Positions 26,335 to 33,426 of a stretch of 64,000 nucleotides of DNA are shown here, piece by piece. Both the position numbers and the translations under genes were made by a program. Source of the stretch: HGM11416 sp034104345. Lineage in GTDB: Bacteria > Bacillota > Clostridia > Christensenellales > Borkfalkiaceae. Location: the NCBI GenBank assembly GCA_034104345.1, contig JAXEDY010000025.1:1-64000 (forward strand), given 5' to 3'. The notes under the pieces are model-generated. The model had not been told where the DNA came from. It made no database searches and worked only from the letters and a program-made list of their open reading frames with translations. Each line of letters opens with the position of its first letter. The first letter of the stretch is position 1.

Positions 26335-27582
26335 ATGACGAATAATACTGAAAATAAATCAACCGAATTGCGCTGTTCGTTCTGCGGTAAACCAAATTCG
26401 CAGGTTAAAAAACTTATAGCTGGGCCAGACGGCGTTTATATCTGCGACGAGTGCGTTGAAATTTGCCGCCACGTTATTTCCGAAAACGAAAGGCGTACGA
26501 ATAAACCGGCGGTAAAACTTAAAAAACCCGTTGAAATAAAAACCGAACTCGATAAATACATTATCGGGCAGGAACGAGCGAAGAAGGTTTTGTCGGTTGC
26601 CGTCTACAATCATTATAAAAGAATCAACTATACGGGCAAAAAGGGCGCGTTAAACGATGAACTCGAAATCGATAAAAGCAACATTTTGCTTTTAGGACCT
26701 ACGGGATGCGGAAAAACGCTGCTTGCAAGAACCTTGGCGAAAATTTTAGACGTGCCGTTTGCCGTTGCCGACGCTACGACTTTAACCGAGGCGGGTTATG
26801 TCGGCGAAGACGTTGAAAACATATTGCTTAAACTTATACAAAACGCCGATTACGACATCGAAAAAGCGCAACGCGGCATAATTTATATCGACGAAATAGA
26901 TAAAATTTCGCGCAAAAGCGAAAATATGTCAATAACGCGCGACGTTTCGGGCGAAGGCGTTCAGCAGGCGCTTTTAAAAATTATCGAAAGCACGGTTGCA
27001 TCCGTTCCGCCGCAGGGCGGCAGAAAGCATCCGCAACAAGAAGTTCTGCGCATAGATACGACGAACATATTGTTTATATGCGGCGGCGCGTTCGTAGGGC
27101 TTGATAAAATTATCGAAGAACGCAAAGACGTTTCGCCTTTCGGATTTGGCGGAAGCGCCGTTGAAAGCGCTGAACAAAAGGGCGTTTACGAAGATATTCA
27201 GCCGCAGGATTTAACCAAATACGGTTTGATACCGGAATTTGTCGGCAGGCTTCCCATAGTTGTAAGTTTAGAGCCGCTTAACGAAGACGCATTGGTTAAG
27301 ATTATGACCGAACCTAAAAACGCTATCGTAAAACAATATAAAAAACTTGTTGAACTCGACGACGTTGTTTTAGACGTTAAAGACGACGCAGTAAGAGAAA
27401 TAGCAAAAAAGGCTATCGACTTGAAAACCGGAGCAAGGGGATTAAGAACTATTTTCGAAAACCTGATGCTCGACACCATGTATGAAATTCCCGAAGGCGG
27501 CGACGTTGAAAAAATAGTTATCGATAAAGACGTGGTCGACGGGCTTAAAAAACCCGAAATAGTAAAAAAGCAAATCGCCTGA
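26335..27582 (+). CDS. clpX: ATP-dependent Clp protease ATP-binding subunit ClpX
   Basis: AAA+ unfoldase that feeds ClpP. The 415-residue protein has an N-terminal C4 zinc domain (C14, C17, C37, C40), Walker A GPTGCGKT (121-128), Walker B GIIYIDEIDKI, the GYVGEDVE pore segment, and the IGF-type ClpP loop replaced by the local FGFGGS region. The sensor motif ARGLR is present. GGAG lies about 11 nt upstream of the ATG. lon, often next, is absent. Confidence 0.97.
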   Translation: MTNNTENKSTELRCSFCGKPNSQVKKLIAGPDGVYICDECVEICRHVISENERRTNKPAVKLKKPVEIKTELDKYIIGQERAKKVLSVAVYNHYKRINYTGKKGALNDELEIDKSNILLLGPTGCGKTLLARTLAKILDVPFAVADATTLTEAGYVGEDVENILLKLIQNADYDIEKAQRGIIYIDEIDKISRKSENMSITRDVSGEGVQQALLKIIESTVASVPPQGGRKHPQQEVLRIDTTNILFICGGAFVGLDKIIEERKDVSPFGFGGSAVESAEQKGVYEDIQPQDLTKYGLIPEFVGRLPIVVSLEPLNEDALVKIMTEPKNAIVKQYKKLVELDDVVLDVKDDAVREIAKKAIDLKTGARGLRTIFENLMLDTMYEIPEGGDVEKIVIDKDVVDGLKKPEIVKKQIA

Positions 27583-27629
27583 TTTTCGGTACTTGTTGCT
27601 ACAAACAAAAACCTAAACGCATAAACATT

Positions 27630-27664
27630 TTTTACGCGTGACATAAAAACATTTAAAATCGCTT
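27630..27664 (-). repeat. Dispersed 37-bp repeat, copy C (inverted)
   Basis: On the minus strand it reads AAGCGATTTTAAATGTTTTT then ATGTCACGCGTAA. Its right part overlaps the clpX terminator stem. Confidence 0.65.
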
Positions 27665-27690
27665 GTAAAATCAGGCGATTTTTTATTTTT
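27657..27690 (+). terminator. Terminator of clpX
   Basis: AATCGC (27657-27662) pairs with GCGATT (27675-27680), then TTTTTATTTTTT. The right arm can instead pair over 15 bp with 27572-27586 at the clpX stop codon. Confidence 0.75.
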
Positions 27691-27807
27691 TGTAAAAAGG
27701 GGGAATAATAAAAGCGATTATGGCATATGTTTAAAAAGAAAAGCAAACGTAAACGCTAAAAAAACTTTTTTTACTACGTTATTCGACAAAGTTTTTGCGT
27801 TTTGATT

Positions 27808-27816
27808 TGCTATAAT
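27808..27816 (+). promoter_or_regulatory. Extended -10 promoter upstream of the deacetylase gene
   Basis: TGC followed by TATAAT (27811-27816), 16 nt before the ATG. No good -35 element is seen; the family often uses sporulation sigma factors, so assignment is tentative. Confidence 0.4.
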
Positions 27817-27831
27817 AAGAGAAAGCGTTGA

Positions 27832-28605
27832 ATGAAAAAGATTAAAAACTTAAAGGCGAAAATAGTTGCGATAGTCGCCGTTTTTTTAGCGACGGCAATC
27901 GTTTTGGTCGGCGTATATCGGCGCGAAAGCATATACGCGTTTTCATATAATAGAACGGTGCGAAAACTTCCGATATATTCGGTTGAACGAAACGATAAAA
28001 AAATTGCCATATCGTTCGACTGCGCGTGGGGTAACGAATATACCTTAAAACTTTTGGATTATATGGACGAATACAAGGTTAAATGCACGTTTTTCTGCGT
28101 TTCGTTTTGGGCGGAAAAATATCCCGAAGATTTAAAAGAGATAATAAGGCGCGGGCATGAAGTAGGCACTCACAGCAAAACTCACCCGAAAATGAGCCGA
28201 TTAAACGAAGCGCAGATAACCGAAGAACTTGATTATTCGTGTAAGGCGATTGAGAATATAACGGGGCAGAAGCCCGAACTTTTTCGCCCGCCGTTCGGCG
28301 ATTACGACGATTTACTTATAGAAACGGCGCAAAAACTTAATTTATATACGATACAATGGGACGTAGACAGTTTAGATTGGAAAGATTTATCCGCCTCGGA
28401 TATAGCGAAACGTGTTATAAATAAAACGAAAAGCGGTTCGATAATACTTTGCCACAACAACGGAAAGCATACGGCGGAAAGCCTGCCTCTTATATTTTCT
28501 ACGTTAAAAGCGCAGGGATATGAATTTGTAAAAATAAGCGACCTTATATATAAAAGCGACTATACGATAGACCACAGCGGCACGCAAAAAAGCAATATCG
28601 CGTAA
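27832..28605 (+). CDS. Polysaccharide deacetylase, PdaB-like sporulation type
   Basis: NodB-fold (carbohydrate esterase 4) protein anchored by an N-terminal membrane helix (residues about 10-28), catalytic domain outside the membrane. Motif 1 is SFDCAWGNE: D63 is retained but the second Asp of the usual pair is C64. Motif 2 is HSKTHP (H114, H118). Motif 3 is RPPFGDYD, motif 4 WDVDSLDW, motif 5 ILCHNNG. Domain size and spacing resemble PdaB/YlxY-type spore-cortex proteins. Altered motif 1 leaves catalytic activity uncertain. Length is 257 residues. Confidence 0.85.
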   Translation: MKKIKNLKAKIVAIVAVFLATAIVLVGVYRRESIYAFSYNRTVRKLPIYSVERNDKKIAISFDCAWGNEYTLKLLDYMDEYKVKCTFFCVSFWAEKYPEDLKEIIRRGHEVGTHSKTHPKMSRLNEAQITEELDYSCKAIENITGQKPELFRPPFGDYDDLLIETAQKLNLYTIQWDVDSLDWKDLSASDIAKRVINKTKSGSIILCHNNGKHTAESLPLIFSTLKAQGYEFVKISDLIYKSDYTIDHSGTQKSNIA

Positions 28606-28696
28606 AAATGCCGAAACGCGCAAAGAAATTTTATTGATAAAAAGGAAATTTAAGAAGGAAGAACTTGCGTTTAAACGCAAAATCGGAGGAGAATAA

Positions 28697-29392
28697 ATGA
28701 GTTACACTGAAAAAACAAACAATTTGGCTTACGTTTCGGGGAAGGTGCTTACGAAAGCAACGTTTTCGCACGAAATTTACGGCGAAGGCTTTTACGAAAT
28801 GCACGTCGGCGTAAAAAGACTGTCCGGTCAGACCGATATTTTGCCGATAACGATATCCGAACGCCTTATCGAAGCAAAAAAACTTGAAATCGGTTCCGAC
28901 ATTTGCTCGATAGGGCAATTCCGCAGTTATAACAAACTTGTTGACGGCAAAAGCAAACTTATGCTTACCGTTTTCGTGAGAGAACTTATAGACGAAAATA
29001 ACGAACAAAACCCGAACAGCGTGGCTTTATCGGGATATATCTGCAAGCCGCCGATATACAGAACTACGCCGTTCAACAGAGAAATAGCGGATATATTGCT
29101 TGCGGTTAACCGTGCGTATAATAAATCGGATTATATTCCGTGTATTGCGTGGGGCAGAAACGCCAGATTTGTAAAGAACCTGAAAGTAGGCGAAAAAATC
29201 GCGCTTACGGGGCGTATTCAAAGCCGCGAATACACAAAAAAACTAAGCGAAACCGAAAGTAGGGTAATGACCGCTTACGAAGTTTCGATTAACCGCCTTG
29301 CAGCGTACGATAACGCGGATAATTTCGATATAGGCGTTGAATTCGGGGCGAAAAAGCCGCAAAATCTCGATTTCGGCAGGGTAATTATTTAG
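28697..29392 (+). CDS. Tandem OB-fold single-stranded DNA-binding-like protein
   Basis: A 231-residue protein made of two SSB-like OB folds: residues about 8-98 (LAYVSGKVLTKATFSHEIYG to KLMLTVFVREL) and about 105-210 (VALSGYICKPPIYRTTPFN to AYEVSINRLA). The second repeat shows the clear SSB pattern IPCIAWGRNARFVKNLKVGEKIALTGRI (quoted here only as segment ends IPCIAWGRN and VGEKIALTGRI). There is no acidic DDDIPF-type tail for partner recruitment. Two folds on one chain suggest it works as a dimer rather than the canonical tetramer. Strong GGAGGAG ribosome-binding site. It is unlikely to be the main replicative SSB. Confidence 0.8.
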   Translation: MSYTEKTNNLAYVSGKVLTKATFSHEIYGEGFYEMHVGVKRLSGQTDILPITISERLIEAKKLEIGSDICSIGQFRSYNKLVDGKSKLMLTVFVRELIDENNEQNPNSVALSGYICKPPIYRTTPFNREIADILLAVNRAYNKSDYIPCIAWGRNARFVKNLKVGEKIALTGRIQSREYTKKLSETESRVMTAYEVSINRLAAYDNADNFDIGVEFGAKKPQNLDFGRVII

Positions 29393-29555
29393 TGATATAT
29401 ATAATAATTCCATATAATAATTCCCTTAAAAAACGGCTTAAAAAAGCGGCTGAAAAACCAAAACAGTGCCGAAAAAAAATAAATGGGTTCAAAGCGAAAT
29501 TTGGTTTTTGTGCAAAATAAAAATAAAACAAATTTTAAAAACCCGCTAAAAAACC

Positions 29556-29584
29556 TTGACATAAAAATTTTAATTTGTTAAAAT
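29556..29584 (+). promoter_or_regulatory. Promoter of the uracil permease leader
   Basis: TTGACA (29556-29561), 17-nt spacer, TAAAAT (29579-29584). Predicted start near 29591, giving a leader of about 260 nt before the permease ATG. The stretch 29393-29555 holds no gene that I can support. Confidence 0.75.
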
Positions 29585-29590
29585 CAAGGC

Positions 29591-29809
29591 AACTTAATAG
29601 AGATGCGATTAAACTTTTAAGAGCGGTACGGGATACCGACAAGGTTGTTTTGCTTTAAGTTCGTGCTATAAAAAGTGCGGATAAGCAGCGAACGCGTCTG
29701 AATAATTAAGCGGAGAACGGGTTTTAGGGGGCGCTTTGCGCAAATGCCTTTAACGCGCCTGCATAGTTTCAGAAGTAAATGACCTTGCCGAAATCGGTAA
29801 GGTTTTTTT
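29591..29809 (+). promoter_or_regulatory. Structured 5' leader with attenuator, class not recognised
   Basis: A long helix forms from CTTAAT (29593-29598) plus AGATGCG (29601-29607) with CGCGTCT (29693-29699) plus ATTAAG (29705-29710). It encloses hairpin CGGTA/TACCG (29624-29638, loop CGGGA) and hairpin GTTCGTGCT/AGCAGCGAAC (29659-29693), so the fold is multi-branched. CAAGGT (29640-29645) in the junction is exactly complementary to ACCTTG in the terminator stem, a candidate antiterminator. It does not carry the purine, lysine or PyrR sequence signatures. Gene context suggests it senses a pyrimidine-related signal; this is inference. Confidence 0.6.
29782..29809 (+). terminator. Attenuator terminator before the uracil permease
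   Basis: ACCTTGCCGA pairs with TCGGTAAGGT around a 2-nt AA spacer, followed by TTTTTTT, 45 nt upstream of the permease start. Position inside the 5' leader implies regulated termination. Confidence 0.85.
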
Positions 29810-29853
29810 ATGTTTAAAAGCGTCTTAAAAAAAACAGGAGAGGTTTTTATCAC

Positions 29854-31284
29854 ATGAAACTCGTTTACAACGTGCAAGACAGACCGGGAAAAACCCCGGG
29901 GTTCACCTTCGGCAAACTGCTTGTTTTTGCGCTTCAGCAATTACTTGCGATTATGGCTGCAACCATAGCGGTTCCTGCGGCGATAAACAGCGTTTACCCC
30001 AACGTTAATATGTCTGCTTCGGCGGCTTTGTTCGGCGCTGGCGTTGGCACTTTGGTTTATTTGCTTTTCACTAAATTCAAAAGCCCCGCATTCCTTGGCT
30101 CGTCGTTTGCTTTTATTCCCTCGATGCTTGCGGCTTTTGCGGGCGGCGTTTCAATGTCGCTCGGCTATCTCGGCTTAATACTCGGCGCGGTTATGGCGGG
30201 ACTTGTTTATGTGGTAATAGCCGTAATCATTAAATTCGCGGGCGTTAAATGGGTTAACAAACTTATGCCCGCCGTCGTTATCGGACCTACGGTTGCTATT
30301 ATAGGACTTTCGCTCGCGGGTAGTGCCGTCGGCAGTCTTAGCAGCGGAACGGCTACCTGTTCGCCTTATATTGCGCTTCTTTGCGGGTTGGCAACTTTGG
30401 CTGTAACCATTATCTGCTCGATTTACGGTAAAAAATTCTTAAAAATGATTCCGTTCGTAATCGGTATTTTAGCAGGTTACGCTTTGGCTGCTATTTTCAC
30501 CGTTATCGGAAACGTTGCTTCGCTCGATGCATTAAAAGTAATAGATTTCAGTAAATTCGACCATATGCAATGGTATCCCGATTTTACTTTCTTAACTGCG
30601 TTCAAAGGCAATTATGAATTCGGCAAGGCGGGTTCGTTCGGCGCATATCTTGCAACTGTTGCCGTTGCTTACGTTCCCGTTGCGTTCGTAGTATTCGCAG
30701 AACACATTGCAGACCACAAAAACCTTTCTACTATTATCGAAAAAGATCTTCTTGTCGAGCCCGGTCTTCACAGAACGCTTCTCGGCGACGGCGTAGGCTC
30801 GATTGCGGGCGCGTTTTTCGGCGGTTGCCCCAACACCACTTACGGAGAATCGGTAGGTTGCGTAGCAATTTCGGGTAACGCTTCGGTTTCGACCATACTT
30901 GTAACCGCTTTAATGGCTATCGTAATTTCGTTCATCGCTCCGTTCTCTACGTTCCTTGCGACTATACCTTCTTGCGTAATGGGCGGCGTTTGCATAGCTC
31001 TTTACGGGTTTATTGCCGTATCCGGTTTAAAGATGATTCAGAAAGTAGACCTTGAAGACAGCGCTAACTTGTTCGTTGCATCCGTAATTTTAATAACCGG
31101 TATCGGCGGACTCAGCGTATCTTTCGGCGCGATAACCATAACGAACGTTGCTTGCGCTCTTATTCTTGGTATTCTCACCAACCTTTTGGTTAAACGCGGA
31201 AGAAAGAGCGAAGCGGGCGAAAGCGAACTTAACGAAATCAAATCCGACAAAAAAACCGATGCAAACGACGGTAACGTTGCGTAA
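29854..31284 (+). CDS. uraA: Uracil permease (NCS2 nucleobase:cation symporter)
   Basis: Proton-coupled nucleobase uptake in the cytoplasmic membrane. The 476-residue NCS2 protein has 12-14 hydrophobic segments. Uracil-type substrate residues are visible: the Glu in VVFAEHIADH and the Glu in PNTTYGESVGC, which correspond to the two uracil-binding glutamates of UraA. Xanthine/urate permeases carry a different PxTxFxQN block here. LMPAVVIGPTVAIIGLSLA is the family motif in the first half. A long attenuated leader precedes it; AGGAGAGG is the ribosome-binding site. Confidence 0.9.
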   Translation: MKLVYNVQDRPGKTPGFTFGKLLVFALQQLLAIMAATIAVPAAINSVYPNVNMSASAALFGAGVGTLVYLLFTKFKSPAFLGSSFAFIPSMLAAFAGGVSMSLGYLGLILGAVMAGLVYVVIAVIIKFAGVKWVNKLMPAVVIGPTVAIIGLSLAGSAVGSLSSGTATCSPYIALLCGLATLAVTIICSIYGKKFLKMIPFVIGILAGYALAAIFTVIGNVASLDALKVIDFSKFDHMQWYPDFTFLTAFKGNYEFGKAGSFGAYLATVAVAYVPVAFVVFAEHIADHKNLSTIIEKDLLVEPGLHRTLLGDGVGSIAGAFFGGCPNTTYGESVGCVAISGNASVSTILVTALMAIVISFIAPFSTFLATIPSCVMGGVCIALYGFIAVSGLKMIQKVDLEDSANLFVASVILITGIGGLSVSFGAITITNVACALILGILTNLLVKRGRKSEAGESELNEIKSDKKTDANDGNVA

Positions 31285-31321
31285 TTAAAACTTAAAATAA
31301 ATTTTGGTAAGATAATCAAAA

Positions 31322-31354
31322 ACTCTCCCGCAGAATGAGCGGGAGAGTTTTTTT
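31322..31354 (+). terminator. Terminator of the uracil permease
   Basis: ACTCTCCCGC (31322-31331) pairs perfectly with GCGGGAGAGT (31339-31348), then TTTTTT. Confidence 0.92.
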
Positions 31355-31402
31355 GCGTTTTTCGCTTGCGGTAATTTACTATAAGCGTTAATTTTCGACT
31401 TA

Positions 31403-31497
31403 TTTTAACATGATAAAATATATATAATAATAAGGAATATAATTTTTTCGGTAAAAATCGCTTTACTTTTTTAACTTTTGCGTTTATCATGTTAAAA
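31403..31497. repeat. 15-bp inverted repeat pair
   Basis: TTTTAACATGATAAA at 31403-31417 and its exact reverse complement at 31483-31497, separated by 65 A/T-rich bp, upstream of the membrane protein gene. May be a paired operator or a remnant element. Confidence 0.6.
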
Positions 31498-31552
31498 GCG
31501 CTTAGTCGCAAAAACTCATCGCAACGGGCATATTGCCCGAGTTAAAGAAAAT

Positions 31553-33412
31553 ATGGACAAACGAAAACAAAAACTTATCGACCTTGCCGTCGCTATCATA
31601 ATATTGCTTATATCTATCCCCGTAATGGCTTTTTGCATCGGCGGGGGCGGAGTGGGTAAGGCGTGGGATTGCTTGCCGCGCGTAACTTCGTCGGGCGAAG
31701 CGAAAGCCGAATATGCCGTTTATAAACTTACTTACGGCGAAAAACAAACGGTCGATTCGGTGTGGGTTAACTTTTCGCGGTTTAACGAAAAGAGCGGGAA
31801 ACTCAAATTTATTTTTGATTTTACCGATTCTGAAGAACAAGCGAAAGGCACTTCGTATATGGAGCTTACCCGCAAACAGGCCGTCGTTGAAAACGCGGGC
31901 GAAAAGTCCTTCCGCTTTATAAAAGCGGTTGAAAACGCGGGCGAAAAATCTGCGTATGTAAGGGTTTGCATAAAACAATGCGTTTCGGTAAACGAAATAG
32001 TTTTTTCAGATAAAGACGGCAATTCCGTAAAAGCCGAATTTTTCGGCGCAATTACTTGGAAAAACGATAAATACGGGTTTTATTATTCCGACGAAGTTAA
32101 GGGCGTTTCGACTGCCGAGTATTCGGTTGATTCGAGATTTTTGCTTGGTAACGGCAAATCTATCGAAAACGCAGGCGTAAATCAAGCCGAACTTTTAACC
32201 GCCGTAACTTCGTTTTTGTCGGGCGACGGGGCGGGCGTTTCGTCTACGCACGGGCCGCTCGGCGTTGCTCTTATTTCGATCGGCGTGCTTATTTTCGGCG
32301 CGGGGTTGTTCGGTTTAAATTTTATAAATTATCTTGCGTTTATCGTAGCGCTTATGCTTTTATATTTTGCGGGTAAAAAGGTTTTTAACGATTTTCGTTA
32401 CGGAATAGCGGCATCGGTCGTTTGCCTCGTTTTAGGGCTTCCCGTTTCCGCGGTTATCGGTAGCGCGGCTTCGGCGCTTGCGTTGCCTTTTATAATCGGC
32501 GCGTTTTTACTTGCTTACGATTATTTGCTTTATCCCGTAAAAAATTCTAAAAAAATCGCGGTTTCGGGTATTTTGTTTTCGGTCGCGTTTGCAATCGACG
32601 TTCATTCGCTCGTTGCCTTTATGGGGCTTGCCGTTATATGCGTTTTAGGCGCAAAGCGCGAAATAACAGCGTTTGAGGGGTATAAAACCCTTAAAGGACT
32701 CGAACGCGAATACTGGCGTGAAAAATACGTTAAACGCACGGTAACGGTGATTTTGCGCGCAATCGTTTGCTTTTTGATTTTTCCGTTTTTAATTCAACTT
32801 TTATCTTACGGAATAACTTTTTTCGCTTACGCAAACTATTACGCAAGTTTAAACGGAAACGTTTTTGCGATTTTTGCCGAAAACACAAAATTATTGTTTT
32901 TGAAAAGTTCGGCAAGCGATTCGCTTATTTTCGGCTGGCTTATAGGAATAGGTAGCGAAAACTCGAAATTTTACGGCGAAAACGTTGCGGAAATATGCTC
33001 GAATCCTTTCGTTGCGTTTATCGGCGCGGCGTGTGCGATTTTTATAATCGTTTTGGTTTGCTCGTTTAAAGCGCAGAACGAAAAAGTTAAAAAGGTTTTT
33101 GAAAAGAATAAATACGAAAGCGTTATCGGCTCGCTCGTTTTAAGCGTTGCGTTCGTTTCGTGTTTCGTTTCGTTAATGATTTTCGGCTTTTACGGGGCGT
33201 ATCAGACTTATTTGTATGCGGCCGCGGCTTTCTGTTTTTCGCTTCCGCTTGCGTTTAAATATTTGTGTGCGATAAACGAAAAAACGGCGTATTTTTCGCT
33301 TTCGTTTTGCGCGGCGCTTGCTGCCGTTTTCGAAATTCTGTTTTTTACGGAAATTTTTCAACTTAACTTTTTCCCGTCGATAGCGCAGGTAATTTTTACT
33401 TTTAAATTTTAA
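31553..33412 (+). CDS. Multi-pass membrane protein, GT-C glycosyltransferase-like
   Basis: Not firmly recognised. Residue layout: one N-terminal membrane helix (about 10-30), an exported beta-rich domain (about 45-200) containing a duplicated AVENAGEKS-type segment, then about ten membrane helices to the end (619 residues). The segment STHGPLGVALISIGVLIFG followed by a FGLNFINYLAF helix resembles the HPPLGK-helix region of protein-mannosyltransferase-like GT-C enzymes. The first proline of that motif is Gly and the lysine is missing. A glycosyl transfer role at the membrane is therefore a guess. It is 14 nt upstream of yifB. Confidence 0.5.
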   Translation: MDKRKQKLIDLAVAIIILLISIPVMAFCIGGGGVGKAWDCLPRVTSSGEAKAEYAVYKLTYGEKQTVDSVWVNFSRFNEKSGKLKFIFDFTDSEEQAKGTSYMELTRKQAVVENAGEKSFRFIKAVENAGEKSAYVRVCIKQCVSVNEIVFSDKDGNSVKAEFFGAITWKNDKYGFYYSDEVKGVSTAEYSVDSRFLLGNGKSIENAGVNQAELLTAVTSFLSGDGAGVSSTHGPLGVALISIGVLIFGAGLFGLNFINYLAFIVALMLLYFAGKKVFNDFRYGIAASVVCLVLGLPVSAVIGSAASALALPFIIGAFLLAYDYLLYPVKNSKKIAVSGILFSVAFAIDVHSLVAFMGLAVICVLGAKREITAFEGYKTLKGLEREYWREKYVKRTVTVILRAIVCFLIFPFLIQLLSYGITFFAYANYYASLNGNVFAIFAENTKLLFLKSSASDSLIFGWLIGIGSENSKFYGENVAEICSNPFVAFIGAACAIFIIVLVCSFKAQNEKVKKVFEKNKYESVIGSLVLSVAFVSCFVSLMIFGFYGAYQTYLYAAAAFCFSLPLAFKYLCAINEKTAYFSLSFCAALAAVFEILFFTEIFQLNFFPSIAQVIFTFKF

Positions 33413-33426
33413 CAAGGATAAAAAAT

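Noticed and set aside
29593..29710. Lysine riboswitch in the uracil permease leader
   Set aside because: ATAGAGATGCGA followed by AAGAG resembles the 5' end of the L-box, but the downstream conserved GCCGAAG and CTGTC elements are missing and the gene is a nucleobase transporter.
29591..29809. Purine riboswitch or PyrR attenuator in the same leader
   Set aside because: The three-way-junction sequence signatures of the purine class and the PyrR-binding loop consensus could not be found.
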